Shown in pieces: positions 39,575-50,689 of a stretch of 64,000 nucleotides of DNA. The position numbers and the translations under genes were made by a program. Within the stretch, counting starts at the first letter, position 1, and the number at the start of each line of letters is the position of its first letter. The DNA is from Borreliella lanei (GTDB lineage: Bacteria; Spirochaetota; Spirochaetia; Borreliales; Borreliaceae), in contig NZ_JACHFC010000001.1 of NCBI RefSeq assembly GCF_014205895.1, positions 248,001 through 312,000 on the forward strand. Direction: 5' to 3'. A model generated the notes under the pieces. The model saw only the letters and a list, made by a program, of their open reading frames with translations. It made no database searches and was not told the DNA's origin.

Positions 39575-41782
39575 CTAAAAAAGAATATCTTTAATCTCAT
39601 CATTAATCTTTTGAATCAATTGTTTTGTCTTTAATATCTTATCTTTAGAAGATTTCACCAAAGATGAATATTCTTGAAGAGAATTTACCGCATCTAAATT
39701 CATCTTAGAAACTTTAAACTCTTTTAAATCTTGGCTAAAGTTATTAAACTTGCTACTAATAAAATAATGGTTATTAAATATTTCTTTATACATATTCTTA
39801 GCATCTCTGATCTTAGTATCGTGAGATAAATACCTTTCTTTAAACTCGCCAATTTCTTTAAAGTGCTTAGCAAGAGTAAGATCTACTTTCTCATGTCTTG
39901 AAAAATTATTGTCCACATTATCTTGAATGTCTATGAAATTTTTATAAATTGTATCAATCTCTGAATTAATTACTGCAATAATGCTGTCGACCGTTTTAAG
40001 TTCATCTTTAATAGTTTTAGAATATTTTCCAGAATTAATAGCAAGCTTTCTAATCTCTTCAGCAACAACTGCAAAACTTTTACCTGCATCACCTGCTTTT
40101 GCTGCTTCAATTGCTGCATTCATAGCAAGCATATTGGTCTGAGCTGAAATTGAAACTAAAAGTTTATTTACGCTTTGTAAACTATTTGTTTGAGACAAAA
40201 GATCTGCAAAATTTTTATTCACATTTTCAAAAACAATATTTAAATCAAAAACTTTACTTTTAATATTTTCAATATCAGTAGAATTTATCGTAGCAACCTT
40301 ATTAAAAATTTCCAAATTTTTATCTATACTATAGAAAAAACTAACATTCTCTTCAAAATTTGAAGAGATTTCCGATATATACTTATTGTGGTCATTAATC
40401 GGATCAGCAATAGATTCAAAGCCTTTTAAAATATCAGTAATTGATTTTTCAAATCTAGAAAAAGTATCTCTTAGCTGTTCGTAAACTAAAATACTAGAAT
40501 CTATACTCTCAGCATTTGATATGGCAGTTTCTATTTGTTCCAAACATTCATTCAAATCTTCAGAATAAAATTTTATCTTCTCAAAAGATTCATTACTCTT
40601 AGAAGACAGATTATCTAGCTTTGAACTAATATAAGCAATAATAGACGAAGAATACTTAACCTCTAAGGGAGACTCAAGACTAAAAGGATCGCTTTTTGAT
40701 TTTTGATAATCAACAATTCTGTTAAAATCATTAATTAATGAAAAAACAAAAGTATTACACAAATAAAATATAATTGCAAAAGATAATAATAAAAACATAA
40801 AAAATACAACCCAATTTGATTTAAACATAATAGGAATAGAATTGACATTTAAAATAAGCCCTTGAGTCAAAAAATCGTCGGTTTTTACAAAGTTCAAAGA
40901 ATAAAAATCTCTTTCATAATTAAAAGTGTACTGAGAACCAGAAGAATCTTTTTTAGCATAAGCTATAACTTTGCTCAAAAAATTTTCGCTATAAGCCGTA
41001 GAAAAAGATTTGGCCTGAAGATTATTAAAATTTAAAAAAATGGGCATGTAATTTCTATCAAGCATAAAAAAATTATAATTCTTACTGCCAAATTTAAGAG
41101 AAGAATACAACTGATTTTCAATAATATCTAATGACTCGTCAAAGCATACTAAAATCCCTATCACACCCAATGTCGCAACAGAATCTCTAACCGGGAAACT
41201 TATTACAGAATAAATTTTCCCATCTATTTGCATATATCTTGAATAATACTTAGAATTTTTTTCTACAGGAACAGAATAAATTGGATCCAATCTAACATCT
41301 TTTAAGCCTAAAGATGAAAAATTTGAATTTGATATTAAAACATTTTTCCCTATAGGAATATAAAATATGCCTTCAAGTGAATCTTCTGCTAAAGGAATAG
41401 TTTTGAAAATTTTATCTATAGAACTAAATTCTCTTGACTTTAAAAACAAATCACTATTTTCATCTAAACTATCCCCCAATTTTAAACTTGAAGATAAAAG
41501 AAAGCTTTTTGAAGAATTCACCAATATCCCAAACCTATAGCTATCTTTTACAAGCTCCTCAAGAAACCTAGAGGATTCCGAATATTTAGCTCTAATAACA
41601 GAAGACACACTGTTTAAAAACAACTTAGAATCAAATTTAAAGCGATCCAAATATTCATTTTTATGATTCATATAAGCATAACCTATGAATAAAAAATTTA
41701 AAAAAAGAAATCCAAATAAAACTAGATAAAGAAATCGTTTAGTATTTTTCAGATTAACATCGATTAAATTCTCATCTGTCAT
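39575..41782 (-). CDS. methyl-accepting chemotaxis protein
   Basis: A 735-residue transmembrane chemoreceptor. TM1 is at about residues 15-35 and TM2 at about 325-345, enclosing a large periplasmic sensor of cache-like size. The cytoplasmic coiled-coil signalling domain has the conserved hairpin tip with [19 protein letters not shown] (about 560) followed by [12 protein letters not shown]. The C-terminal helix after the tip is somewhat irregular compared with the neighbouring receptor. It signals through CheW/CheA to the periplasmic flagella. It lies divergent from the next receptor gene and shares a 267-base upstream region with it; the two probably arose by an old duplication, judged by layout and not by similarity of the sensors. 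Confidence 0.93.
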   Translation of the reverse strand: MTDENLIDVNLKNTKRFLYLVLFGFLFLNFLFIGYAYMNHKNEYLDRFKFDSKLFLNSVSSVIRAKYSESSRFLEELVKDSYRFGILVNSSKSFLLSSSLKLGDSLDENSDLFLKSREFSSIDKIFKTIPLAEDSLEGIFYIPIGKNVLISNSNFSSLGLKDVRLDPIYSVPVEKNSKYYSRYMQIDGKIYSVISFPVRDSVATLGVIGILVCFDESLDIIENQLYSSLKFGSKNYNFFMLDRNYMPIFLNFNNLQAKSFSTAYSENFLSKVIAYAKKDSSGSQYTFNYERDFYSLNFVKTDDFLTQGLILNVNSIPIMFKSNWVVFFMFLLLSFAIIFYLCNTFVFSLINDFNRIVDYQKSKSDPFSLESPLEVKYSSSIIAYISSKLDNLSSKSNESFEKIKFYSEDLNECLEQIETAISNAESIDSSILVYEQLRDTFSRFEKSITDILKGFESIADPINDHNKYISEISSNFEENVSFFYSIDKNLEIFNKVATINSTDIENIKSKVFDLNIVFENVNKNFADLLSQTNSLQSVNKLLVSISAQTNMLAMNAAIEAAKAGDAGKSFAVVAEEIRKLAINSGKYSKTIKDELKTVDSIIAVINSEIDTIYKNFIDIQDNVDNNFSRHEKVDLTLAKHFKEIGEFKERYLSHDTKIRDAKNMYKEIFNNHYFISSKFNNFSQDLKEFKVSKMNLDAVNSLQEYSSLVKSSKDKILKTKQLIQKINDEIKDILF

Positions 41783-42049
41783 AAAAGCTCTCCAAACATA
41801 ACATTAGCATGATTAAAATCTTAAAACAAAACTTTCATCTTCATAAATCATATATAAATAATTACTAATAACAATTGGCAAATTAGACCTTTCTTTTTGA
41901 ATCTTAAAGATTAAATCCTTCAAATATTTGCAAATAATTATTTTATTATTTAGCTACATGCATATATAATTATATAATAAAACATGTAGAATACTAAAAA
42001 TTTAATGTTTTAAAAATTTTATAAAAAAACAAAATTTTGAGGGGAATTA
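41783..42049. promoter_or_regulatory. shared upstream region of the two chemoreceptor genes
   Basis: A 267-base divergent gap. It contains a dyad, CTACATG (41954-41960) and CATGTAG (41983-41989), around TATAAT-like boxes, GAGGGG before the right gene's GTG and GGAGAGC before the left gene's ATG. A 36-codon protein-like frame without a ribosome binding site lies at 41813-41923 on the minus strand. No clear -35/-10 pair stands out. Confidence 0.35.
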
Positions 42050-44197
42050 GTGAAAAAAAAGAAACTTAACTCCAGCCTTTTTTATAAATTCAATTTTATA
42101 ATTCTGGCATATACAATAATAATTATTGCAACAACCTTTTTGCTACTAGATCAAGGCTATAAAAAAATCATAACAAAAGAACTTCAAGATTTTACAAAAT
42201 TCATTAACCAAGCAATGATTAAAAGCTTTTCTGACGAATCTAGAGAAATAATAAAAGCTTTAAGCGTATTAACAGCCAGATATGATTATAAATCTGCAAT
42301 TCTGAATAACAAAAGTGAAGAGCACTTAGTATCTGACAAAATTTTAATTACACTGCCGTCTTTTATTAAAATAATAGAGTATGCAAACAAAGATGGATAC
42401 ATAATCGCATCAAGCGAAAAAAAAAGAAACGGTCAATACATAAGCTTAAAAGAATTGCTTCTGGGCAAAGCTATAACTACATTTCAAATTTCAATTCTTC
42501 ACAACAGTTTAGTAAAAATAAATAACAATTTTTATATTCCAATAGCATATAAAATAACAGATTCAAAAAAATCTAATATTGGATATATTATTTTATATGC
42601 TGACATTTCAGAAAAAATTGCCGAACTAAAAGAATATCTTTTACTGCTTTTGGAAAACTCATTACTAGAACAAAATGCAAGCAGCCAAAATTCATCAAAA
42701 TACTTTAATGTATACTTAATAAACAATAGTGGCGATGCATTTGGAGGAAAAGACGAGGTTTTAAAAAACATAAAACACATATTTGGCTTTAACCTAAAAA
42801 CATTAACTGAAATACTAAATGCATTATCTCAAGGAAAGGCAAATTACAATACAAGCAATTCAAATGAAATAATCTCCTTAGCAAGGATTACAACATCCCA
42901 TTGGTACTTAGGAATAAAAATAGATTATAACAACATATTTTCAAAAGAATTTAAAAATATGAGATTAGTTTCACTTTCCATTATATTTATTTTGGTAATA
43001 ATTTTTATATTAATAATGATATCAACCATAAAAACTTTAATAATATCAAAAATAGATAAACTCAATGTTGTTATTCCAAAAGTTAAAAACGGTGACTTAA
43101 CATTTAAAATCGAATCAAAAGGCAAAGATTCAATAAGTTCAACAATAAATCTTTTTGGTCATTTTATTGAAAATCTAAAAAATGTAATTAATTCACTACA
43201 AGAACGAGTAAAGCTGCTTAAAGAAAACGGAGACCATTTATTTAGCGAAATAAACAAAACCCACAATACAATAAAAAATTCAAATCAATACATAGAAAAA
43301 ACACAAGAAGAAGTAGAAAAACAGGTAGAATTCATCTCTAATACAACAAACATAATTGAAAGTCTTTCAAAAAATATTTCATCCCTTGACAATTCAATTG
43401 AAACTCAAGCCGCAAGCGTTGAACAATCCTCATCAGCTATCGAAGAAATGATAGGAGGAATACAATCAATAACAGAAATAACTCAAAAAGCTGCAAAAAG
43501 CACAGAAGAGCTAAAAAGATTCTCTGATGATGGACGAAAAAAACAAGAAGAGGTTATTACTCAAATTAAAGAGATTTTCAAAAACTCAACAAGATTACAA
43601 GAAGCAAACTCTTTAATTTCATCTATAGCAAGCCAAACCAACCTGCTCTCAATGAACGCCGCAATTGAAGCATCTCACGCTGGTGAAGCCGGAAAAGGAT
43701 TTGCCATTGTTGCAGAAGAAATAAAAGACCTAGCAGAACAAGTGACATCCCAATCAGAATCTGTTGCCTCATCAATTAACGAAATAATGGATTCAATAAC
43801 CAAAACCGTAAACACCTCTGAATTAACAAATAAAGCTTTCAACCAAATATTCGATTCAATCAATTTGGTTGTTCAAGTAATAGAAGAAATAAATCACACA
43901 ATGCAAGAGCAATCAATAGGTAGCCAAGAAATTTTAAAGGCTTTAAATACAATGCGGGAAATAACATATGAAGTAAAAATTGGTTCAAATGATATGTTTA
44001 GAGGCAACAAAGAAATCATTAGCACTATTAAACTGCTAGGAGAAATTAACATTACAGTCTCAAACTCAATGAAAGGTTTAAAAGAAGAAATTAATAAGCT
44101 CGTAGAAGCAATTGAGCGTATTAAAGTTTTAGGAACTACAAACTCAAGCCATATTTCTGAAATTAGTGAAAGTACAAATCAATTTAAAACCAAATAA
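42050..44197 (+). CDS. methyl-accepting chemotaxis protein
   Basis: A 715-residue chemoreceptor. TM1 is at about residues 16-36, TM2 at about 303-325, followed by a HAMP domain ([19 protein letters not shown]) and a long coiled-coil signalling domain. Probable methylation-helix segments include [15 protein letters not shown], and the tip is [36 protein letters not shown] (about residues 525-560, given in part). The periplasmic part resembles a double-cache sensor. The start is GTG with GAGGGG seven bases upstream. CheD, encoded 13 kb to the left, probably deamidates it. It is followed after 21 bases by a membrane protein gene and argS. Confidence 0.94.
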   Translation: MKKKKLNSSLFYKFNFIILAYTIIIIATTFLLLDQGYKKIITKELQDFTKFINQAMIKSFSDESREIIKALSVLTARYDYKSAILNNKSEEHLVSDKILITLPSFIKIIEYANKDGYIIASSEKKRNGQYISLKELLLGKAITTFQISILHNSLVKINNNFYIPIAYKITDSKKSNIGYIILYADISEKIAELKEYLLLLLENSLLEQNASSQNSSKYFNVYLINNSGDAFGGKDEVLKNIKHIFGFNLKTLTEILNALSQGKANYNTSNSNEIISLARITTSHWYLGIKIDYNNIFSKEFKNMRLVSLSIIFILVIIFILIMISTIKTLIISKIDKLNVVIPKVKNGDLTFKIESKGKDSISSTINLFGHFIENLKNVINSLQERVKLLKENGDHLFSEINKTHNTIKNSNQYIEKTQEEVEKQVEFISNTTNIIESLSKNISSLDNSIETQAASVEQSSSAIEEMIGGIQSITEITQKAAKSTEELKRFSDDGRKKQEEVITQIKEIFKNSTRLQEANSLISSIASQTNLLSMNAAIEASHAGEAGKGFAIVAEEIKDLAEQVTSQSESVASSINEIMDSITKTVNTSELTNKAFNQIFDSINLVVQVIEEINHTMQEQSIGSQEILKALNTMREITYEVKIGSNDMFRGNKEIISTIKLLGEINITVSNSMKGLKEEINKLVEAIERIKVLGTTNSSHISEISESTNQFKTK

Positions 44198-44218
44198 ACT
44201 AGATTAAAAGGAAATAAT

Positions 44219-44845
44219 ATGCAAAAAAAAACATTTTATAATACTGAAAAATATCTTAAAAGCCATTTAATGTTATTTCCTATTTTTGCTTATACAAAAA
44301 ACTTTTTAGATGCTAGTATCGCATCTATTTGGATTTCAATATGCATTATACTTCCTGCCCTAATAATCAATCAAATAGAACTGAAAAAGCATAAAAGCCA
44401 CATATTGGGGATATACCTATTAATAATAGGAATTTTTACTAGTCTAACTTACTTATTCATGCTCTATTTAACACCAACTTTATACAAAGAATTTAAATTT
44501 TCAATACCCATTTTAATAGCCATAATAATATCATTTCATAAAAACGAGCCTTTTAAAATGCTAAAAAATCCATCGATGATAATTAAATATTCTAAAATTC
44601 CAATTTTAATTTTCATTGCCCTAAGCTCAACAACCTCACTTATTAGAGAAATATTAAACACGGGTAATTTAAAACTTTTTAACACCGAAATACCTATAAT
44701 AAAGGAGCTTATAAATACAAAAATGTCAGCTCACAGCTCAAACATTTTTATTGTAGCGTCTTTAATTTTACTATTAATCAATATGCTAACAAGTATTAAA
44801 GAAGAAAAAATTACTAAAAGTGTTAAAGAGGAAAAAAATGAATAA
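44219..44845 (+). CDS. membrane protein of unknown function
   Basis: A 208-residue protein with about five to six hydrophobic segments separated by short lysine-rich loops (segments near residues 15-30, 35-55, 60-85, 97-107, 130-147 and 177-193). No catalytic motif is seen. The stop overlaps the argS start by eight bases (ATGAATAA), so argS translation may depend on it. It follows a chemoreceptor gene by 21 bases with AAAGGAAATAAT before its ATG. Weak resemblance to RnfD/RnfE-like Rnf membrane subunits (for example in the order of segments) crossed my mind but is not supported by a motif. Function unknown. Confidence 0.7.
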   Translation: MQKKTFYNTEKYLKSHLMLFPIFAYTKNFLDASIASIWISICIILPALIINQIELKKHKSHILGIYLLIIGIFTSLTYLFMLYLTPTLYKEFKFSIPILIAIIISFHKNEPFKMLKNPSMIIKYSKIPILIFIALSSTTSLIREILNTGNLKLFNTEIPIIKELINTKMSAHSSNIFIVASLILLLINMLTSIKEEKITKSVKEEKNE

Positions 44846-46595
44846 AGATGCTAAAAAAAAGATTAAAGACGAAATTAGTATTATAGTTGCCAATCTAGCA
44901 TTATCAAATAACATAAAGCTAGATAAAATTAATATAAATATTCAAAAACCCCCAAAAAGTGCTCTAGGGGATATTTCCATATTAATGTTTGAAATTAGCA
45001 AAACCTTAAAACTCCCTATTGAAACCATCTCTGAAGAAATAATAAAAAATCTTAAAGCTAAATATGAAATTAAAGCTATGGGGCCTTACTTAAACATCAA
45101 AATTTCTAGAAAAGAATATATAAATAATACAATACAAATGATAAATACCCAAAAAGATGCCTATGGAACAAGCAAATATCTAGACAATAAAAAAATAATA
45201 TTAGAATTTTCATCACCAAATACAAACAAACCACTGCATGTAGGACATCTTAGAAATGATGTAATAGGAGAAAGTCTGTCAAGAATATTAAAGGCTGTAG
45301 GTGCAAAAATTACAAAAATAAATTTAATAAATGACCGGGGAGTTCATATCTGCAAATCAATGCTTGCATACAAAAAATTTGGGAATGACATTACCCCCGA
45401 AAAAGCTTTCAAAAAAGGAGATCATTTAATTGGCGATTTTTATGTTAAATACAACAAATACTCTCAAGAAAATGAAAATGCTGAAAAAGAAATTCAAGAT
45501 CTACTTTTACAATGGGAACAAAAAGATGCAAGCACAATTGAACTTTGGAAAAAGTTAAATAAATGGGCAATTGAAGGAATAAAAGAAACATACGAAATTA
45601 CAAACACCTCATTTGATAAAATTTACCTTGAAAGTGAAATTTTTGAAATTGGTAAAAATGTCGTACTAGAAGGGCTTAAAAAAGGATTTTGCTACAAGCG
45701 AGAAGATGGCGCAATATGCATTGACTTACCCTCAGACTCAGATGAAAAAGTAGACACTAATGTAAAACAAAAAGTGCTCATAAGATCAAACGGGACATCT
45801 ATCTATCTTACTCAGGATTTAGGAAATATAGCGGTTAGAACAAAAGAATTTAATTTTGAAGAAATGATTTATGTAGTTGGAAGCGAACAAATTCAGCACT
45901 TCAAAAGTTTATTTTTTGTAGCAGAAAAATTAGGACTTTCTAAAAACAAGAAACTTATTCATTTGTTACACGGAATGGTTAATCTTATTGATGGCAAAAT
46001 GAAATCAAGAGAAGGTAATGTAATTGATGCGGATAATCTAATCTCAGACCTAACAGAATCAATAATACCCGAAATTACACAAAAAATTGAGAATAAAGGG
46101 AATGCTAAAAAAAATGCTTTAAATATTGCATTGGGAGCAATTCACTATTATCTACTAAAATCAGCTATACATAAAGATATTGTATTTAATAAAAAAGAAA
46201 GCCTATCTTTTACAGGAAATTCTGGACCATATATCCAATATGTTGGAGCAAGAATTAATAGCATTCTTGAAAAATATAACACAATTTCTATTCCTGTAAC
46301 GGAAAAAATTGATTTTGAGCTTTTAAAGCATGAAAAAGAGTGGGAAATTATTAAAATTATATCGGAATTAGAAGAAAATATAATCAAGGCAGCAAAAGAT
46401 TTAAACCCTTCAATACTTACCAGCTATTCATACTCGCTTGCAAAGCATTTTAGCACATACTATCAAGAAGTTAAAGTAATAGATATAAACAATACTGATT
46501 TAACAGCCGCAAGAATCGAATTTTTAAAAGCCATATTACAAACAATAAAAAATTGCATGTACCTGCTCAATATCCCTTATATGTTAAAAATGTAG
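44838..46595 (+). CDS. argS: arginyl-tRNA synthetase
   Basis: A 585-residue class I synthetase. After an N-terminal Add-1 tRNA-contact domain, the HIGH-type motif is [16 protein letters not shown] (HVGH about residue 133). The sequence GKMKSREGN (about 387-395) stands at the KMSK position, as in many ArgRS. The DALR anticodon domain occupies the C terminus, with [10 protein letters not shown] and [11 protein letters not shown] in the expected places. I start at the ATG at 44838, preceded by AGAGGAAAAAA; an upstream in-frame GTG has no such support. The last codon is part of a perfect 34-base palindromic hairpin shared with the convergent ligase gene. Confidence 0.96.
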   Translation: MNKDAKKKIKDEISIIVANLALSNNIKLDKININIQKPPKSALGDISILMFEISKTLKLPIETISEEIIKNLKAKYEIKAMGPYLNIKISRKEYINNTIQMINTQKDAYGTSKYLDNKKIILEFSSPNTNKPLHVGHLRNDVIGESLSRILKAVGAKITKINLINDRGVHICKSMLAYKKFGNDITPEKAFKKGDHLIGDFYVKYNKYSQENENAEKEIQDLLLQWEQKDASTIELWKKLNKWAIEGIKETYEITNTSFDKIYLESEIFEIGKNVVLEGLKKGFCYKREDGAICIDLPSDSDEKVDTNVKQKVLIRSNGTSIYLTQDLGNIAVRTKEFNFEEMIYVVGSEQIQHFKSLFFVAEKLGLSKNKKLIHLLHGMVNLIDGKMKSREGNVIDADNLISDLTESIIPEITQKIENKGNAKKNALNIALGAIHYYLLKSAIHKDIVFNKKESLSFTGNSGPYIQYVGARINSILEKYNTISIPVTEKIDFELLKHEKEWEIIKIISELEENIIKAAKDLNPSILTSYSYSLAKHFSTYYQEVKVIDINNTDLTAARIEFLKAILQTIKNCMYLLNIPYMLKM

Positions 46596-46626
46596 ACAAG
46601 AAAATTTTGCAAAATTTTCTTGTCTA
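46593..46626. terminator. 16-bp perfect hairpin joining two convergent stop codons
   Basis: TAGACAAGAAAATTTT (46593-46608) is followed by two bases and its exact complement (46611-46626). The outer ends are the TAG stop of argS and, on the other strand, the TAG stop of the acyl-CoA ligase gene. The TTTT within the stem and the AT-rich lower half make termination in both directions plausible. Confidence 0.65.
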
Positions 46627-48561
46627 ATATCCGTTTAAATCTAAGTCACTTTTGCTAAAAATTAATTTTATTTTATCTTCATACTTTTTGGTTATATAAT
46701 ATCTTTTTAACTTAAGAGTATTGGTAAGTTCTTCCCCAATTGAAAAAGGCTCCTGAAGCAAAACAAAGCCTACTATTTTTTCAAAATTTTTAAAACCTAA
46801 TTTAGTATTAATAGTATCTGAAATATGCTTAGAATAAAGTTTGTTGACGTCCTCATTGGTTAACAAATCGTCTCTGGAAGAAAAAGACACTCCACTAGAA
46901 TTCGCCCATTTTTCAAGATTGTCAAAATTAGGCACAATAATAGCCCCCAAAAATTTTTGATCCTGGCCAACAATCATAATATTTTCGATAAACAAAGATT
47001 TACCCAAAACTCTCTCAAGAGGTTCAGGCTCAATATTTTCTCCACCTCTTAGAACAATTGTATCCTTGCTTCTACCAACAATTGAAATTTCATTATTAAT
47101 TGTTAATCTAACCAAGTCTCCGGTGTTAAACCACCCATCTTCTGTTAAAACTTCATTTGTCTTAGCCTTATCCTTAAAGTAGCCGCTCATTATTTGTGGT
47201 GATCTGACCCAAAGCTCGCCTTTTTCTCCATAAGGCAAAACTCTCCCATCAATTCCAACTACTTTGTATTCAACATCTGGCAAAATAGGCCCCACAGTTC
47301 TTGCTACAGGTCTCTTAAGGCGCCTAACACTTAAAATAGGACCCGTTTCAGTAAGACCGTAGCCCTCAAGAACTTTAATTCCTACAGCCTTGAAAAAATA
47401 ATCAACATAATCAACCAATGCCCCACCACCAGAAACCCCAAATTCAAAATTTTGCCCAAGGGCATTTTTTATTTTTCTAAATACTAAAATATCACCTAAT
47501 AATTTAATAGGAAAAATTAAAACAATCCCAACAAATAAAAATAATTTTGAAAAAAGCAAAATAAACAAATTGGTTTTTTTATAAATAGGAGAAAGCCCTA
47601 AAAACCTCTCCTTAAGCTTTGCATAAATAATTCCAATTTTTAAAAACCCTCCAAATACAAGCTTCTTAATAAAAGATTCTGATACCTTTTTAATAATACC
47701 TATTCTTATGCCTTCCCAAATTCTAGGTACAGAAATAATCATCTGAGGATTTAAAAGTAAAAAATCTTTTAACAAAACAGGGCCTATGGGCTTTGAATAT
47801 GCAATTGCTATGCCCTTTAAAGCAACTATATATTCACAAGACCGCTCAAAAGAATGCCAAAGAGGAAGAATAGAAATCATTATCTTGCCAGGTTTAAGCG
47901 TTGGAAGATAATCATAAAGTCTATCTAATTGAAAAATAAAAGATTCATGCCTCAGCATTACTCCCTTTGGCATGCCTGTTGTACCAGAAGTATATATTAT
48001 AGTTGCAATGTCTTTTGAAGAACCTTTTTCAATCTCCATATCAAATGACTTTGGATTAGCTCTTAAATACTCAGTTCCAAGTTCTAGTAATTTTTTATAA
48101 GAAAATATAGTAATATTCCCCATTTTTTCTTCATAAGATTTATCATCATCAATAACAACAATACATCTAACTAATCTAAGATCATGTTTTTTGGATAAAA
48201 CCTTGTGAAGTTGCTTATTGTTTTCAACAAAAATAAAAGTGGATTCAGAATGGTTAATAATATAAGTTAATTCATCTTCAGAAGAATCATTTCCCCTGGG
48301 AACATCAACACAACCTAACCCCAAAGTAGCAATGTCAATTATTATCCATTCCCTTCTAGAATCAGAAATAATTACAACCTTTTCTCCCCTTTTAATGCCA
48401 CAATACAAAAGCCCAGAAGCCACTCTTTTTGTCTCATTCCAAAAATCAGTATATATTTGCTTCTTAAAGCTTTTAGATTCCCCTTCCTTATATATAAAAA
48501 TATCAAGCTCACTATAAAGAGCCACCACCTCTTTAAAACGCTTAGGCACAGTATCTCTCAT
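46624..48561 (-). CDS. long-chain acyl-CoA synthetase (AMP-forming)
   Basis: A 645-residue member of the adenylate-forming family, activating long-chain fatty acids to acyl-CoA. The AMP-binding signature is IIYTSGTTGMPKGVML (about residues 188-203), followed by PLWHSFER, GYGLTETGP (about 418), WFNTGDL (about 487) and the hinge GRSKDTIVLRGGENIEP. A hydrophobic stretch (about 325-350) could dip into the membrane, as in other long-chain ligases. Borrelia cannot make fatty acids and takes them from the host, so this gene is plausibly central for lipid and lipoprotein supply. It starts 26 bases after the CPBP protein gene on the same strand. Confidence 0.93.
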   Translation of the reverse strand: MRDTVPKRFKEVVALYSELDIFIYKEGESKSFKKQIYTDFWNETKRVASGLLYCGIKRGEKVVIISDSRREWIIIDIATLGLGCVDVPRGNDSSEDELTYIINHSESTFIFVENNKQLHKVLSKKHDLRLVRCIVVIDDDKSYEEKMGNITIFSYKKLLELGTEYLRANPKSFDMEIEKGSSKDIATIIYTSGTTGMPKGVMLRHESFIFQLDRLYDYLPTLKPGKIMISILPLWHSFERSCEYIVALKGIAIAYSKPIGPVLLKDFLLLNPQMIISVPRIWEGIRIGIIKKVSESFIKKLVFGGFLKIGIIYAKLKERFLGLSPIYKKTNLFILLFSKLFLFVGIVLIFPIKLLGDILVFRKIKNALGQNFEFGVSGGGALVDYVDYFFKAVGIKVLEGYGLTETGPILSVRRLKRPVARTVGPILPDVEYKVVGIDGRVLPYGEKGELWVRSPQIMSGYFKDKAKTNEVLTEDGWFNTGDLVRLTINNEISIVGRSKDTIVLRGGENIEPEPLERVLGKSLFIENIMIVGQDQKFLGAIIVPNFDNLEKWANSSGVSFSSRDDLLTNEDVNKLYSKHISDTINTKLGFKNFEKIVGFVLLQEPFSIGEELTNTLKLKRYYITKKYEDKIKLIFSKSDLDLNGY

Positions 48562-48586
48562 AAATCCCCCTCATAACAATTTAAAA

Positions 48587-49300
48587 TTAATTTAAAAAAA
48601 GCAACAGACTACTAACAATAATATTATAAAAACTATGTATAAAAATCACATAATATACATTTTTATACCTTAAATAGGTAAAAGCAAAAAATACCCCTAA
48701 TATAAATGTAACCAAAAATCCTAAAATTCCATAATATAAATGCCCATAGGCAAAAAATATACTACTAAGAATAGCGGTAACTACAACAGGAAATCCCATT
48801 TGTGTAAACTTAGTAATAACAAAAGCCCTGTAAAAAAGCTCTTCAAAAGCTCCCGTAAAAAAAGAGGTAAAAGTCATTAAAAAAAATGCTTTTTTACTGC
48901 TAATCTTCCAATTAAATCCAGCATTGTTTTGAAAATAATAGACAAGCACCGATTCTGGCAACAGATATTCGAGCAAAAAAGCTATCAAAAAAATGACTAT
49001 CATTGAAGTCAATATTGTTTTAATAAAAATTAAAACAGACTCCCAAATAAAAATAAATTTAAATTTAGGAATAAAAAACTCTACTCTAAAATCATCACAA
49101 GAACTGGTAAGTTTAAAAAAATAAATTATAAAAATAATTAAAAAAGATCTTGAAATCCAAAAATAAAAATGGTTTTCATCAACATTCCAAAATTCTGAAT
49201 TAACATTTTCAAAAGGAGATGCCAGATAAACAACGGCGTAGACCAAAAAAAGTTCAAGCAAAGCCCGCTTGAATGAATATTTATTTTTTAACAATTGCAT
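48587..49300 (-). CDS. CPBP family intramembrane metalloprotease
   Basis: A 237-residue polytopic membrane protein (about seven to eight segments). The CPBP/Abi signature is clear: EELFYR (motif 1, in GAFEELFYRAFV, about residue 153-164), FAYGHL (motif 2, about 187-192) and a C-terminal NxxxH-like VIFIHSFYNI (motif 4). These are glutamate-glutamate and histidine residues used in intramembrane CAAX-type proteolysis. No substrate is evident. It begins without a Shine-Dalgarno sequence, with a consensus promoter six bases before the ATG, and is followed by the acyl-CoA ligase gene. Confidence 0.85.
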   Translation of the reverse strand: MQLLKNKYSFKRALLELFLVYAVVYLASPFENVNSEFWNVDENHFYFWISRSFLIIFIIYFFKLTSSCDDFRVEFFIPKFKFIFIWESVLIFIKTILTSMIVIFLIAFLLEYLLPESVLVYYFQNNAGFNWKISSKKAFFLMTFTSFFTGAFEELFYRAFVITKFTQMGFPVVVTAILSSIFFAYGHLYYGILGFLVTFILGVFFAFTYLRYKNVYYVIFIHSFYNIIVSSLLLFLN

Positions 49301-49305
49301 AAAGT

Positions 49306-49334
49306 ATTGTAATTAAATAATTATTAATTGTCAA
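49306..49334 (-). promoter_or_regulatory. consensus promoter of the CPBP gene, leaderless start
   Basis: On the minus strand TTGACA (49334-49329) and TACAAT (49311-49306) are separated by 17 bases. The expected start site is 49299-49301, on the ATG itself (49300). Confidence 0.65.
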
Positions 49335-49413
49335 CGAATAAATTGATTGATTAAACAAAACAAATTAAAATTAAAAATATAATTATTTCTAAATAAAAAT
49401 AGGAATATTATAA

Positions 49414-50670
49414 ATGATTTTAATATTTATCCTTATTTCACTTAATTTATCAATTCAATACTATTCAAAACTCAATTTAATTTATTTTAATACAATACTA
49501 GCATTATTTTTTATTATAATAAATAACAAACACTTAGCACTTAGTTTTATTTTTTACACAATATTGCTATTAGGCTTTCAAGCTAGATTAAATTTTAAAA
49601 CATTAAAAAAAAATATTTACCAAATAACAAACATTAAAAATTTTAAAAAAGATTCAAAAACCATTGTCGAAGTAATTGACAATAAATCAAATACATACAA
49701 ATTTGACTTCAAAAATATTGAAAATATTTACAAAATCGGAGATGTCATTAAAATTGAAAACCAAAAAATAAAACTTATTAAAAGGTCCTTTTTTACCAAG
49801 CTTAGAGAAAAATATACAAATACCTTAAATAATTTTTTTAATGCATTAAATCCTAGTTATTCCCATTTTTCAAAAGCAATAATTTTGAATATCAAATCAG
49901 AAATAACAAGATATGAAAAAACATTATTTCAAAATGCAGGGATTGCCCACATTTTGGTAGTGTCTGGACTACATTTTTATTTAATAAGTTTAATAAGTTA
50001 TTATTTACTTTTAACAATAACAAATGAAAAATTAAAATACTTAATGCTAAGCATAATTTTATTAAATTATCTAATATTGACTGGATTTACACCTTCAACA
50101 CTAAGATCATTTCTAATGACAGAATCTCTTATAATATATAAACTAATTTACGGCAAAATTAATTTAATAAGCTGTATATCTATTAGTTTTATAATAAATG
50201 CTTTTGTATTCCCCGAAACACTAAATTCAATAGGATTTCAGCTCTCCTATCTTGCAACAATAGGAATATCAGCATCAGTTCATCTAAAAAATAGATATGG
50301 TCTTAACAGACTAGCATCATCAATGCTTACAACATTTTTTATTCAAATATTTACCTCACCAATAATTTATATTAACAATTTTGATCTAACACCAATCTCA
50401 GTATTTTCAAACTTAATAATTATTCCACTAATATTAATTTTCTTAGTAATAACAATATTAAGCTTAATAACTTACTTTTCAAGCTTGAACTTATTTTTTT
50501 CCCTTGACCTGATAAATGCCTACATATTTCAAATAATAAAAATTACAGCAACATTTTTTAGCAAATTCTTTATAGTTGAGCACCACCAAATACCTATATT
50601 TTTAATATTAAGTATTCTTCTTATAACTTACATTATTTATAATAACGAAACTAAAAAAAGATTAAAATAA
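49414..50670 (+). CDS. short ComEC/Rec2-type membrane protein (channel part only)
   Basis: A 418-residue polytopic membrane protein. The N terminus has two or three hydrophobic segments, then a small soluble domain (about 90-130, DSKTIVEVIDNKS through KIENQKIKLI) like the OB fold of ComEC, then the competence membrane domain with the signature HILVVSGLHFYLIS (about 181-194) and GFTPSTLRSFLM (about 227-238) and SIGFQLSYLATIGI. It stops after the last membrane segment, so the C-terminal metallo-beta-lactamase-like nuclease domain of full ComEC is missing. ksgA follows 20 bases on. Confidence 0.85.
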   Translation: MILIFILISLNLSIQYYSKLNLIYFNTILALFFIIINNKHLALSFIFYTILLLGFQARLNFKTLKKNIYQITNIKNFKKDSKTIVEVIDNKSNTYKFDFKNIENIYKIGDVIKIENQKIKLIKRSFFTKLREKYTNTLNNFFNALNPSYSHFSKAIILNIKSEITRYEKTLFQNAGIAHILVVSGLHFYLISLISYYLLLTITNEKLKYLMLSIILLNYLILTGFTPSTLRSFLMTESLIIYKLIYGKINLISCISISFIINAFVFPETLNSIGFQLSYLATIGISASVHLKNRYGLNRLASSMLTTFFIQIFTSPIIYINNFDLTPISVFSNLIIIPLILIFLVITILSLITYFSSLNLFFSLDLINAYIFQIIKITATFFSKFFIVEHHQIPIFLILSILLITYIIYNNETKKRLK

Positions 50671-50689
50671 TTTAAAAATAGCTGCCATT

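Noticed and set aside
47470-47620. Hydrophobic stretch in the acyl-CoA ligase considered as a gene fusion
   Set aside because: Long-chain acyl-CoA ligases of this branch commonly have such a membrane-associating region, and all AMP-binding motifs flank it in order.
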